Shown one piece after another: positions 1 to 8,698 of a stretch of 64,000 bases of DNA. The stretch's first letter is position 1, and each line of letters opens with the position of its first letter. A program made the position numbers and the translations under genes. The notes under the pieces were generated by a model, which was given only the letters and a program-made list of their open reading frames with translations, made no database searches and was not told where the DNA came from. The stretch covers positions 62,001-126,000 of the forward strand of contig JADJYC010000005.1 of assembly GCA_016719925.1 (NCBI GenBank), given 5' to 3'. The DNA is from Crocinitomicaceae bacterium (GTDB taxonomy: Bacteria > Bacteroidota > Bacteroidia > Flavobacteriales_D > Crocinitomicaceae).

Positions 1-1515
1 GAGCAGATTTGTGAGCAGGTGCAACCGGGTGTCTGGATGATGACACAGGAAAAAATGCTCGCTCATTTTGATCTCTTTAATCAGGCAAAAGATTCCCGTT
101 TAATGGGCGCAACTGTTCACAAAAGTACAACCCGGCGCAATTATGTTTTTGATCAGGGAAAAGAAATGGAATTTTATCTGCTGGATGTTGAAATTCAGGA
201 CAGCGCTTCAATGCGTGATGATGAATTCTGGATTGATGCCCGGCACACAGATCTGAATGAAGAAGAACAGGGCGTAATTGATATGGTTGATTCACTAAAA
301 AATAACCGCAAATACAAATTTTATGAAAACCTGACCTACATGTCTTACACCGGTTTCTGGAGATGGAATAAAATTGAAATCGGTAGTATTTATTCACTGT
401 ACAACCAAAATGTAGTGGAAGGACACCGCCTGATGCTGTCACTCAGAACTTCCAATAAATTCAGTAAAAAAGTAGAATTATCAGGTTTTGGAATTTATGG
501 ATTTCTCGATCAGGAATTTAAATACGGAGCATCTGTTCGCTGGAAAATTTCAAACGCACCGCGTGAAATGCTTCGTTTGAATTATAAAAAAAGAATTGAA
601 CAACTTGGACTTGCCTCAACGATTGGAGACATCGGAAATTCATTTACCACACTTTTTTCTGCCGGGCCGTTAGATAAACTGACCATGGTAGATCAACTCA
701 CTTTTTCATTTGAAAAAGACTATAAAATTGACATGCGTACTTTCAATGCCATTGAATGGAAACATTTTGCACCGCTTGGAAGCTCTGACTACAGCAGAAT
801 AGACGGATCAGGTGATACAATTAAAATAACCGGTCTGACCTCTTTTCAAATCAGAAATCAGATCATGTATACCCGTGAAGAAAAATTTCTTGCCGGTCAG
901 TTTGACCGGATATCATTAGGATCACGAAAACCAATTATTTCTTTGACACATACCTGGGGCATCAAAAATTTTCTTGGCAGTGAATATAATTTTCACCGGC
1001 TGGATTTTGTCTGGGATCACCGTCCCAAAATCGGATTTTTAGGAAAACTGCATTACACAGTTTACGCTGGAAAAATTTTTGGAACAGTGCCCTACCCTTT
1101 TCTGGAAGTGCATCAGGGAAATGAAACCTACTACTTACAGATCAGCACGATGAATCTCATGAATTATTATGAGTTTATCAGTGATGAATGGGTAGGCATT
1201 AATTTTGAACATTATATGATGGGACTCATTACAGACAGAATTCCACTCATAAAAAAACTGGAACTGCGGATTGTTTACTCTGCAAAAATGCTCATTGGTA
1301 AGTACAATGACAAACATGAAACTGAAATGCTGCTGCCGTCTTACTCCCATCGTTTCTCGTATCCTTACTATGAAGTCAGCGCCGGATTTGAAAATATCCT
1401 TAAATTTATACGAGTTGACGCTATTTGGCGTTTATCATACAGAGACCATGTTGACCTGTATGGTGATCCGGTCAAAAATTTTGGTGTAAAATTTACGTTC
1501 ACTGCAGATTTTTAA
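1..1515 (+). CDS. DUF5686-like outer-membrane protein, C-terminal part (5' cut by window)
   Basis: The frame is open from base 1, so the gene begins outside the window; about 505 residues are visible. The visible part looks like an outer-membrane beta-barrel: many short alternating hydrophobic/polar strands rich in Tyr, Phe and Trp, ending in an aromatic residue (final residues FTADF), typical of barrel termini. The composition and spacing resemble the C-terminal barrel of the DUF5686/CarboxypepD-regulatory family of Bacteroidota, whose N-terminal regulatory-like domain would lie upstream. lptB follows 2 bp after the stop, so the two are probably co-transcribed. The function within the family is not established; a role in envelope biogenesis or transport is only inferred from the neighbour. 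Confidence 0.6.
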   Translation, partial: EQICEQVQPGVWMMTQEKMLAHFDLFNQAKDSRLMGATVHKSTTRRNYVFDQGKEMEFYLLDVEIQDSASMRDDEFWIDARHTDLNEEEQGVIDMVDSLKNNRKYKFYENLTYMSYTGFWRWNKIEIGSIYSLYNQNVVEGHRLMLSLRTSNKFSKKVELSGFGIYGFLDQEFKYGASVRWKISNAPREMLRLNYKKRIEQLGLASTIGDIGNSFTTLFSAGPLDKLTMVDQLTFSFEKDYKIDMRTFNAIEWKHFAPLGSSDYSRIDGSGDTIKITGLTSFQIRNQIMYTREEKFLAGQFDRISLGSRKPIISLTHTWGIKNFLGSEYNFHRLDFVWDHRPKIGFLGKLHYTVYAGKIFGTVPYPFLEVHQGNETYYLQISTMNLMNYYEFISDEWVGINFEHYMMGLITDRIPLIKKLELRIVYSAKMLIGKYNDKHETEMLLPSYSHRFSYPYYEVSAGFENILKFIRVDAIWRLSYRDHVDLYGDPVKNFGVKFTFTADF

Positions 1516-1517
1516 AA

Positions 1518-2275
1518 ATGAAATTACGCACAGACAATATTCATAAAACCTACAAAGGAAGAAAAGTAGTAAACGGTGTTTCCATTGAAGTAAATCAGGG
1601 AGAAATTGTCGGACTGCTGGGACCAAACGGAGCAGGAAAAACCACTTCATTCTATATGATTGTTGGTTTGATTTCACCCAATGAAGGTCACGTTTATTTA
1701 GATGATCAGGACATCACCTATGCGGCCATGTATAAAGAGCGCAACTGGGAATTGGTTATTTACCGCAGGAAGTTTCTGTGTTCAGAAAAATGAGTGTGGA
1801 AGATAATGTGATGGCTGTTCTTGAAATGACCAAACTCACCAAGGAACAACGCAAAGAAAGACTCGAAACTTTATTGGAAGAATTTGGTTTGAATCATGTC
1901 AGAAAAAATTTGGGTCAGAGTTTATCCGGCGGTGAAAAAAGAAGAACAGAAATTGCCCGTGCACTGGCCACAGATCCTAAATTCATTTTACTGGATGAAC
2001 CTTTTGCAGGAGTTGATCCAATTGCCGTTGAAGATATTCAGCGCATTGTCTGGAAACTGAAAAGTAAAAATATTGGCGTACTGATTACTGATCACAATGT
2101 GCAGGAAACATTATCTATTACTGACCGCACCTATCTGCTTTTTGAAGGAAGCATTTTGAGATCAGGAACGGCTGAAGAATTGGCAGCTGATCCAATGGTA
2201 AGAAAAGTATACCTTGGCTCACAGTTTGAATTACGTAAAACTGATTTCTCAAAAAATCCTGAATTCAATTCCTGA
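1518..2275 (+). CDS. lptB: LPS export ABC transporter ATP-binding protein LptB (one frameshift)
   Basis: ATPase that powers lipopolysaccharide extraction from the inner membrane with LptF, LptG and LptC. Walker A (GPNGAGKT, about residues 35-42), the Q-loop region, the ABC signature LSGGEKRR, Walker B (FILLDEPFAGVDP) and the switch His (ITDHNV) are all present and in order. The frame breaks at about 1734-1736: restoring one A in the A-run gives an uninterrupted reading through the typical segment RAQLGIGYLPQEVSVFRK. The repaired product is 252 residues, the usual length for LptB. The gene is essential in LPS-producing bacteria, so a sequence error is more likely than inactivation. It lies between the DUF5686-like barrel and a GNAT gene. 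Confidence 0.9.
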
Positions 2276-2284
2276 TTATTTCTC

Positions 2285-2766
2285 ATGTCAATAGTTTACC
2301 GCACAATTGTTCCGTCTGATGATCCGGCACTTGCTGAAGTGATTAAAAAATCACTCGAAGATCAGGGTAATAATAAACCCGGAACAATTTACGCTGATCC
2401 GCAATTGTATAAAATGAGCAGCGGGTATACTTCTCCTGATTCGATTTATTATGTTGTTTATGACAGAGAAGAACTTTTAGGCGGTTGTGGTATTGCCAGA
2501 ATTCCCAACCAAAAAGAAAACTACTGTGAATTGCAGCGCATGTTTCTTAAAAAAGAAGCAAGAGGAAAAGGTATCGGAGCAGAGCTGATGAAATTGTGTC
2601 TGGACTTTGCAAAAAAACAGGATACAATTTGGTTTATATTGAAACGTTCTGCAACATGACTGAAGCCATTAAGTTGTATGAACGATCAGGTTTTGAATAC
2701 ATCGATGGTCCGCTTGGAAACACCGGTCATTTTTCATGTGATAAATTTTTGGTGAAACATTTGTAG
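2285..2766 (+). CDS. GNAT family N-acetyltransferase (one frameshift)
   Basis: A small GCN5-related acetyltransferase that would transfer an acetyl group from acetyl-CoA to an unidentified amine. The acetyl-CoA loop is visible as KEARGKGIGAELM (motif A, R/Q-x-x-G-x-G/A), preceded by the strand carrying LQRMFLKK. The first frame stops at 2659, but losing one G at about 2619-2622 (CAGGG to CAGG) explains this. The repaired frame continues with YIETFCNMTEAIKLYERSGF, a textbook C-terminal GNAT motif B segment, and ends at 2766, giving 160 residues. The spacing to lptB is 9 bp, so they may be co-transcribed. The substrate is unknown. Confidence 0.8.
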
Positions 2767-2767
2767 C

Positions 2768-2786
2768 CGACGGGCTTGCCCCGTCG
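2768..2786. repeat. Short GACGGG-type hairpin, member of a dispersed family
   Basis: A 7-bp stem (CGACGGG / CCCGTCG) with a 5-base loop starts two bases after the GNAT stop. A closely similar hairpin (CGGACGG / CCGTCCG) lies at 8023-8043, and related arms occur in the long palindrome at 4192-4347. It is probably a dispersed extragenic palindrome. There is no T-run, so it is not an obvious intrinsic terminator. Confidence 0.6.
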
Positions 2787-2868
2787 CGGAATATGGTTCA
2801 TCAAAAAGAATGTGAATTTATTGATTAACAATGCAACGAATTCATTAATTTTTTTAATTTCGAGATGT

Positions 2869-3126
2869 ATGATGAAATCAAAATTTATGGCTGGCCTGGT
2901 AGCCAGTTTAATTTGTCTGGTAGTAGTTGTGGCGGCAGCAATTATGATTACCGAAATGACACACGGAAACACCGGTGATCGTCTTATAAAAATTGTAGCC
3001 TTTGGTGTTATAGGAATCTGGGTTGCTTTGTATGCCTGGTTAAAACCAAAAGAAAAACCTGCTGAAAATAATTCAAGTGCACCACCGGCAAAAGAAGAAC
3101 ATATCAATACCAAAAATATGATCTGA
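2869..3126 (+). CDS. Small membrane protein of unknown function
   Basis: An 85-residue protein. The start is placed at the first of two adjacent ATG codons (2869 and 2872), because the upstream extension is basic and the TTG at 2776 lies inside a hairpin repeat. Two hydrophobic segments are visible, at about residues 7-25 (LVASLICLVVVVAAAIM) and 40-60 (IVAFGVIGIWVALYAWL), followed by a Pro/Lys/Glu-rich cytoplasmic-type tail. I do not recognise the family. It stands alone between the GNAT gene and the hydrolase, with a spacer of about 124 bp downstream. Confidence 0.5.
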   Translation: MMKSKFMAGLVASLICLVVVVAAAIMITEMTHGNTGDRLIKIVAFGVIGIWVALYAWLKPKEKPAENNSSAPPAKEEHINTKNMI

Positions 3127-3250
3127 TTTAATTCAGTCAGATTGAACTTATCTGAATTCAAATAAATGTTAATTAAACCTTATTTGAAACTGCGCATCTT
3201 CTGTATTTGAAATCAGCGTTTAATTTTACAAAAGATTAATCTGACAGAAA

Positions 3251-4168
3251 GTGAATTTGATTCAGGCCATGCTTATTTTGATGTCGACCATTACGGGACC
3301 TCAACTTTTAGGTGCACAACAATACAATGTTGTTCTTTCAGAAAATATTATTTATGGTAAAAACAATACACAGTCAGGGATTGAAGAAGAACTCAAACTT
3401 GATCTCTATCTGCCTGAAAATGCTGAAAAATCTGAATTGCCTTTAATTATACTTGCACATGGCGGATATTTTTTAGCAGGCAGTAAAAAAGATCTGGAAC
3501 TCGAATGTGCAGGACTTGCTTCCAAAGGATTTGCTGTTGCATCAATTAATTACCGTCTGATTGATGTTGCTGAATCTGAAATTTCATACAAGCGGGCGGT
3601 GGTTGATGCTGTTTTTGACATGAAGGCTGCGGTAAGGTTTTTCAGAAAAGAAATTGCAGCCAATAACAGTTGGTCACTGGATGCTGACAATATTTTTATC
3701 GGGGGATATTCTGCCGGAGCTATTACCAGTTTACATTACGCTTATACTTCTGCACCGCAAGACATTTACAATATGGGAGGAAATCTGATGCTTAACTATA
3801 TTTTGCGGCACGGCGGTAAAGAAGGCGACAGCGGAAATCCGGGATACTCATCCACAGTCAGCGGAGTGATCAACATTGCCGGCTCTCTTCATTCTTCAAA
3901 ACTGGTAGATGCAAACGAACCTCCGCTTTTCAGTATTCACGGAACAGCAGACAATATCGTACCTTTTGAAACCGGAATTTCAGGTGAATCAAATGTAGAA
4001 ACAGAAGGATCTGGTCTTATTCACAAACAAGCTGAACTGGTTGGATTAAAAAACAAATTAATTGCAGTAGAAGGCGAGGATCATTTTCTCTTTTATGAAA
4101 GACCGGAATTTTATCTGCAGGAAATTTCTGATTTTGTAAAGGACAACACCATTCTCCGGATAAAATAA
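3251..4168 (+). CDS. Secreted alpha/beta-hydrolase (esterase/lipase-like)
   Basis: A 305-residue protein starting at GTG 3251; an ATG seven codons in is an alternative. The N-terminal hydrophobic stretch ends at GAQQ and looks like a signal peptide. The alpha/beta-hydrolase fold is indicated by the oxyanion-hole HGG (LAHGGYFLAGSKKD), the nucleophile elbow GYSAG, an acidic residue in the DNIVPFE segment after the HGTAD strand, and a C-terminal His in EDHFLFY. This order matches esterases and lipases of the BD-FAE/LIP group. It would act in the periplasm on a carboxylic ester; the substrate is unknown. It converges on the NlpC/P60 gene across a 350-bp spacer filled with palindromes. Confidence 0.75.
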   Translation: MNLIQAMLILMSTITGPQLLGAQQYNVVLSENIIYGKNNTQSGIEEELKLDLYLPENAEKSELPLIILAHGGYFLAGSKKDLELECAGLASKGFAVASINYRLIDVAESEISYKRAVVDAVFDMKAAVRFFRKEIAANNSWSLDADNIFIGGYSAGAITSLHYAYTSAPQDIYNMGGNLMLNYILRHGGKEGDSGNPGYSSTVSGVINIAGSLHSSKLVDANEPPLFSIHGTADNIVPFETGISGESNVETEGSGLIHKQAELVGLKNKLIAVEGEDHFLFYERPEFYLQEISDFVKDNTILRIK

Positions 4169-4191
4169 TTTTGACGCGACGAGATAGATTC

Positions 4192-4347
4192 GGCCATCAA
4201 AACATTTCGTTGATAATTCGAAACGAATTGTTAGTAAGGACGGGAAGCTCCGAACGGGACACTAATTTTTTTAATAAAATTATTAACGGAGATCACCCGT
4301 CCGCACTTACAATTTGTGAGAAGTATTGACAAAATGTTTTGCGGGCC
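4192..4347. repeat. 156-bp imperfect inverted repeat in a convergent spacer
   Basis: The two halves of this stretch are imperfect reverse complements. GGCC plus CAAAACATTT at the left end (4192-4209) matches AAAATGTTTTG plus GGCC at the right end (4331-4347), and the inner arms 4234-4252 and 4287-4310 share GTAAG, GGACGGG and CTCCG in the same order. The centre is AT-rich. It fills the space between two convergent genes. I saw no coding potential and no target-site duplication. It could be a MITE-like relic or a bidirectional transcription barrier. Confidence 0.7.
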
Positions 4348-4358
4348 TTGACTTTTTG

Positions 4359-4384
4359 CTTCTTTTGGGTCAAGCCAAAAGAAG
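4359..4384. terminator. Perfect 10-bp hairpin CTTCTTTTGG / CCAAAAGAAG
   Basis: The stem 4359-4368 pairs with 4375-4384 around a six-base loop, next to the longer palindrome. The upstream flank is CTTTTTG and the downstream flank is A-rich, so either strand could be served weakly. It is placed between the stops of the convergent hydrolase and NlpC/P60 genes. The rest of 4385-4518 holds nothing I can identify. Confidence 0.45.
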
Positions 4385-4518
4385 AAAGAGCTTAATTGTG
4401 TGACGTCAAGAAAAAAACGAACGACAAACTAAAGGTGTCATAAGTTAAAAACCGATATTACTTGATAAGATGTGTGCGCTACTTTTTGTCTGAAACAGCA
4501 AATGAGAATCAAAACATT

Positions 4519-5406
4519 TTACAGATAAGTCCCCGTTGCCTGCAGCTTTGGATTCCAGTAAGTACTTTGAACTACATTGGTAATAATAACTCCCTTGCTG
4601 GTTGACGCGTGAATCATTTCAAGCTCTGCACCCTTGTCAGATGTTACAAGACCAACATGAGAAATTTTTCCGTCAGAACCAAAAAAAACAAGATCTGCTT
4701 TTTCAGCATTTTCTACTTTGATTTGTTTGGATTCTGATAATTGACCAGACGCTGTGCGGGATAAAACTATTCCATATTTCTTCATCACAAAACTGGTGTA
4801 TCCTGAACAGTCAAAACCATTTTCATCAGTACCCGCCCAAACATATTTTACACCGATAAACTGTTTTGCGTAAGCAACTATCTGATTTCTCAGGTCACTT
4901 CCGGTTGACACAGCTTCAGTGTTGCTGTTATTGTTTTCTTTCACAGGCTGCGGATCTGGTTTGGATTTAATACCGTTCAGCTCATTATTCATAAAATACA
5001 AAAGTTTGTCTGCCGAACCATTTAAGCCCCGGTCACGAAAAGATGTTTCCAGTTTTTCAAGATAGGTTTTCAGCGCCGCAATTTCAAAATAATGCGCAAA
5101 CACATACGCATTGGCTTTTTCATTGTCCAGAAAATCCTGATAAGCAGCAATAGCATCATCAATAGCGGTAGTATGTCTCTTTAACCAATAAGGGTCAGAA
5201 GACAATCTGAACAACGAAAGTGATTTATAAAAACTTGGCAATCCGCTGTAATCATACAAAGGATCAGCCAGCAATTTTTCTGACTGACGAAGTACCTTGG
5301 CGTAATAACCCTGAGCATAAAACATTTCCAGTTTGTCAATTTTTTTATCCTGACCAAAACTGTTTAATAAATTAAGCGAAATGAAAAGTACTAAAAGGCG
5401 CTTCAT
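4519..5406 (-). CDS. NlpC/P60 (C40) cell-wall endopeptidase
   Basis: A 295-residue secreted protein with a signal peptide (LLVLFISLNLLNSFGQ). The N-terminal half is helical and contains no recognised domain. An NlpC/P60 domain covers about residues 175-295: catalytic Cys in FDCSGYT (about 200), His in ISHVGLV (about 250), and a second His in MIHAST (about 266). The family cleaves gamma-D-Glu to diamino acid bonds in peptidoglycan stem peptides, so a role in wall turnover in the periplasm is expected. It is a single-gene unit converging on the hydrolase and divergent from lpxB, with 139 bp between the two starts. Confidence 0.85.
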   Translation of the reverse strand: MKRLLVLFISLNLLNSFGQDKKIDKLEMFYAQGYYAKVLRQSEKLLADPLYDYSGLPSFYKSLSLFRLSSDPYWLKRHTTAIDDAIAAYQDFLDNEKANAYVFAHYFEIAALKTYLEKLETSFRDRGLNGSADKLLYFMNNELNGIKSKPDPQPVKENNNSNTEAVSTGSDLRNQIVAYAKQFIGVKYVWAGTDENGFDCSGYTSFVMKKYGIVLSRTASGQLSESKQIKVENAEKADLVFFGSDGKISHVGLVTSDKGAELEMIHASTSKGVIITNVVQSTYWNPKLQATGTYL

Positions 5407-5518
5407 GTCTCAAATTTACAAAAGACACTTCAAATGGATTTTTTTCATCTGCCCAATATTTCACAGTGAACTGTTAATTGTATCTGCAGATTCTCCAATA
5501 CTCCGCCCTGTTTTACGT

Positions 5519-5526
5519 TAACTTTG
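5519..5526 (+). promoter_or_regulatory. Candidate -7 box TAACTTTG upstream of lpxB
   Basis: The sequence matches the Bacteroidota -7 consensus TAnnTTTG exactly and sits 19 bp before the lpxB ATG. I found no TTTG at the expected -33 position, so only half of the promoter is supported. Confidence 0.35.
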
Positions 5527-5545
5527 AAAGATTAAGTACACACCA

Positions 5546-6660
5546 ATGAAACTCTATTTTATTGCCGGAGAAGCTTCAGGAGATCTGCACGCCAGCAATC
5601 TCATGAAGGCTATGCTCAGAAAAAATCCGGATATCCGGTTCAGATTCTGGGGCGGTGATAAAATGAAAGCTGTAGCCGGCGAACCAGTAAAACACATCCG
5701 TGATCTGGCATTTATGGGATTTATTGAAGTGGTTTCAAACATCCGAACCATTCTTTCTAATATTAAATTATGCAAAAAAGATATTCTCGAGTTTAAACCC
5801 GATGCAATGGTGCTGATAGATTATCCGGGATTTAATCTGCGTATTGCCGCCTTTGCAAAGAAAATAATATTCCGGTGCTATATTACATTTCTCCGCAGGT
5901 TTGGGCGTGGAAACAAAACCGCGTTTATAAAATCAGGAAATTGTCAGTCAGATGTATTGTATTCTTCCCTTTGAAAAAGAGTTCTACAAAAATTTAATCT
6001 GGATGTGCATTATGTGGGACATCCGCTCGTTGATGCTATTCAGGAATTCAGATTAACTGCTCTGACCAAAGAAGATTTTCTAAAAAAATCAGCTGAATTC
6101 TTCAAAAATTCTTGCCCTTTTACCCGGCAGCAGAAAACAGGAAATCAAAATTAAACTTCCGGTGATGCTCGCTGCTGCAAAATCATTTTCTGATTACCAG
6201 ATACTGATTGCCGGGGCACCCAACATGCCTGAATCTTATTATAAAGAACTTGCAGGAAATCAGAAAATTCACGTACTGCACAATCAAACATATGATTTAT
6301 TGAATAATGCTTCACTTGCCATGGTCACATCCGGAACAGCAACATTAGAAACCGCACTTTTCAAAGTTCCTGAAGTAGTTTGTTAAAGGAAGTAACATTT
6401 CATATCAGATTGCCAAAAGACTCATTAAGGTAAAATACATTTCGCTGGTGAATCTGATCATGGATAAACCGGTTGTGAAAGAGCTTATACAGCATGATCT
6501 CACTCCAGAAAATATTAATGAAGAATTAAAAAAACTGGAGTCTTCTTCAGGCACATTACTTGCCGAATACAACCAGTTAATTGACAAACTGGGAGGTGGC
6601 GGAGCTTCAGAAAAAACCGCACAACTTATGCTGGATTATCTGAATTCAAAAAATTCTTAA
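5546..6660 (+). CDS. lpxB: Lipid-A-disaccharide synthase LpxB (five frame breaks)
   Basis: Glycosyltransferase joining UDP-2,3-diacylglucosamine and lipid X in lipid A synthesis. Family segments can be followed through all three frames: FIAGEASGDLHASNL at the N-terminus, YYISPQVWAWKQNR, CILPFEKEFY, YVGHPLVDA, ALLPGSRKQEI, VTSGTATLETALF and ISLVNLIMDKPVVKELIQ. Breaks lie near 5861 (A lost), 5946-5952 (A lost), 5988-5992 (A lost), 6104-6108 (A gained) and 6381-6388 (most simply two bases lost). Correcting these gives a length divisible by three and about 372 residues, the normal LpxB size. Conserved residues survive across every break, which points to sequence error rather than decay. The SpoIID-like gene follows 16 bp downstream. 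Confidence 0.85.
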
Positions 6661-6676
6661 TTCACGTCATATTCTC

Positions 6677-7911
6677 ATGCAGGATTTTCAGTCATACAAA
6701 ATCAATCATGCTGCAAGAACCGCTGAAGTGAGAGTTATAATTTTATTTTGTTTTTTACTTATCTCATTGAATTTATTTTCTCAGCAACTGCAGATCGGAA
6801 TCATGCGCGCCTACTCTGTTTCAGGGCTGACATTCACTTACGGTGATGGTGAATATGAATTCAGATCAGACAGTACAACCATTTGTGAGATGACCAAAAT
6901 GGATAAAATTTCACTGAGCAGAAACGGCAGCGGTGTACGTATTTACAAAAATGAAATTTCATTGGGGACTTATTCATCCATTTATATCCGCGAAAAAAAA
7001 TCCAATCAGTTTTTAAACATTCAGTGCGTTTCTCCTGCATCAAAAACTGTCCGTAAATACATGAATGATTTTATTGTACAACCAGACGGACAAGACAAAC
7101 TGAAAGTGATCAATGAAGTGGAAATGGAAAATTATCTGGCCGGTGTAATTGAAAGTGAAGGCGGCGGAGGAAAACATCCGGAATATTACAAAGTTCAGGC
7201 TGTACTGAGCAGAACCTATGCGCTCGATCATTTATTCAAACACAACAAAGATGGTTTTCAATTGTGTGATGAAGTGCATTGCCAGGCATATTTAAACATG
7301 ATGCGGTTTACACCCAGCATAAAAAAAGCGGTGCAAGAAACGCATGGTATTGTGATGGTGTCTGCTGATTATAAACTGGCTGACGGATTTTTCTTTGCAA
7401 ACTGTGGCGGTCAGACAAGTCCTGCAGACTTTGTGTGGAATACAAACGTATCTTATTGCAAAAGTGTGCGTGATACATTCTGCATCAAATCCAAACAGGC
7501 AAACTGGAAAAAAGAATTCCTCTTTTGAAATGGCAGCATTATCTTGAAACATATTACGGATATCCGGCAAGTGATTCACTGTACGGACCATTAATTTTTC
7601 ATTTTGATCAGCCAACCCGTGCTGCATTTTTTATTGCACCGCAATTTGGAATTCCCCTGCGTGATTTACGTGAAGAATTTAAATTAAAATCCACCTGGTT
7701 TTCATGTCATCCTGAAGGAGATGATCTTGTTTTAAAAGGAAAAGGATTTGGACACGGCGTTGGTCTCTGTCAGGAGGGGGCAATGAAAATGGCCAATTAC
7801 GGTTATAATTTCGAACAGATTCTGAAATATTATTTCACCGGAATACAGTTGTTCGATTATTCGCATCTGAATTTCATCAATCAGAAAATCCGTGAAAACT
7901 TTGGATTGTAG
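6677..7911 (+). CDS. SpoIID/LytB-domain secreted protein (one frameshift)
   Basis: The N-terminus is basic, then hydrophobic (VIILFCFLLISLNLFSQQ), a likely signal peptide. The SpoIID-type core is recognisable: ENYLAGVIESEGG, YYKVQAVLSRTYAL, CDEVHCQAY, then ANCGGQTSPADFVW and, near the end, GFGHGVGLCQEGAMKMA. SpoIID proteins are lytic transglycosylases of denuded glycan; homologues in Gram-negatives are presumed wall enzymes. The frame breaks at 7513-7517, where restoring one A makes a single 411-residue protein. It lies directly behind lpxB and may be co-transcribed. The last conserved stretch is in the second frame, so the unrepaired product would lack it. Confidence 0.8.
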
Positions 7912-8021
7912 GGTTAGAGGTTAAAAAATCCGAAAGGCCGAAAGGTCTAAAAATTCAAAATCGAAAATCGGAAATTCAAAATAAAAAATTCAACAGCAAA
8001 ACTATTAATGATCATGCTGTG

Positions 8022-8044
8022 GCGGACGGGCTCGCTCCGTCCGA
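8022..8044. repeat. GACGGG-type hairpin
   Basis: CGGACGG (8023-8029) pairs with CCGTCCG (8037-8043). It closely resembles the hairpin at 2768-2786. It lies in the convergent spacer between the SpoIID-like gene and ssb. The preceding stretch 7912-8010 is A-rich with short near-repeats (CCGAAAGGCCGAAAGG; TCGAAAATCGGAAA) and no gene. Confidence 0.6.
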
Positions 8045-8071
8045 TAAAGCATGATAACCACCGATAACCAC

Positions 8072-8129
8072 AAAAAAAGCCGCCTGACCCCGGAAAACTT
8101 CTTCTACCTTTTTTCCGTTGTCAGGCGGC
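8072..8129 (-). terminator. Intrinsic terminator of ssb
   Basis: A perfect 10-bp stem, GCCGCCTGAC (8079-8088) with GTCAGGCGGC (8120-8129), encloses a second inner pairing of CGGAAAA with TTTTCCG. Read on the minus strand it is followed by seven T residues (8072-8078). It lies 21 bp after the ssb stop codon. Confidence 0.8.
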
Positions 8130-8150
8130 CAGCCCAAAAATTGATTATCG

Positions 8151-8492
8151 TTATTCCGTTTTTTTCGGATTGATGAGTAAGATATCATTCACCTGAATCT
8201 CCGTCACTTTTTTACTCGATCCGGATGGATCAGTGAAAACCCGGTTCACCAGTCGCCCGTCCACAGCTACCAGTTGTCCTTTTTTGACAAACTTCTCCAC
8301 CAGCTCGGCTTTGACTCCCCAGGCAATCACATGATGCCACTGCGTTTTAATCGACTTACCATTCGGTTCAATCACTGTCTCATTTGTAGCCAGCGAAAAC
8401 TTGGCAAGCTTTACTCCGTTCTCGAACGTTTTCACCGTCGGTGTTACGCCCGTTCTCCCTATAAGATTTACTGTATTCTGAATGGTATTCAT
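8151..8492 (-). CDS. ssb: Single-stranded DNA-binding protein
   Basis: A 113-residue OB-fold protein that binds single-stranded DNA in replication, repair or recombination. Hallmarks are VNLIGRTGVTPTVKTFENG at the start, the KFSLATNE strand, TQWHHVIAWG and KKGQLVAVDGRL. The long acidic C-terminal tail (ending DDxPF) of the main chromosomal SSB is absent, so this is the short, accessory Bacteroidota type often found as extra copies. It is the most downstream of three ssb-related loci in the same orientation (see 8521-8632 and 8699-9050), and is followed by its own terminator. Confidence 0.9.
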   Translation of the reverse strand: MNTIQNTVNLIGRTGVTPTVKTFENGVKLAKFSLATNETVIEPNGKSIKTQWHHVIAWGVKAELVEKFVKKGQLVAVDGRLVNRVFTDPSGSSKKVTEIQVNDILLINPKKTE

Positions 8493-8520
8493 AAGTCTGT
8501 TATTTTTTTGGTGAAAACAA

Positions 8521-8632
8521 TTAGTTGGATTTTTCTGAATTCATTTTTGATTTCATCAGCATGAGCATTTTCTGAATGTGAATTTCAGACTTCGTTCTTT
8601 TCTCACCTGCTTTGGTTTCATAAGTGCGATTC
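8521..8632 (-). pseudogene. C-terminal fragment of a third ssb gene
   Basis: Read on the minus strand from about 8632 to the TAA at 8521-8523, this stretch encodes NRTYETKAGEKRTKSEIHIQ followed by a short tail ending EKSN. It aligns with the C-terminal part of the neighbouring ssb at 8699-9050 (TRTWETKEGEKRSTTEIIAQ). Upstream the coding sequence runs straight into a GTGA repeat, which carries stops in every frame, so the OB-fold N-terminus is missing. It is too short to be a functional SSB alone. Confidence 0.7.
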
Positions 8633-8687
8633 TCACTCACTCACTCACTCACTCACTCACTCACTCACTCACTCACTCACTCACTCT
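8633..8687. repeat. TCAC tetranucleotide microsatellite, about 13-14 copies
   Basis: An uninterrupted run of TCAC units, 55 bp long, between the ssb fragment and the next ssb copy. Read from the ssb strand it is GTGA, which contains a stop in all frames. A tetranucleotide array of this length is prone to slipped-strand length change. Confidence 0.95.
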
Positions 8688-8698
8688 GCCCTTAGCTC

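Noticed and set aside
1733..1790. Programmed frameshift in lptB
   Set aside because: A programmed site usually needs a slippery heptamer and a downstream structure; here a plain A-run deletion explains it and the same error recurs across the window.
5546..6660. lpxB as a genuine pseudogene
   Set aside because: Five frame breaks remain compatible with full conservation of every family segment and a correct repaired length; a decayed gene would also show lost motifs.
8633..8687. CRISPR-like array
   Set aside because: The units are only four bases long with no spacers and no cas genes nearby; it is a simple microsatellite.
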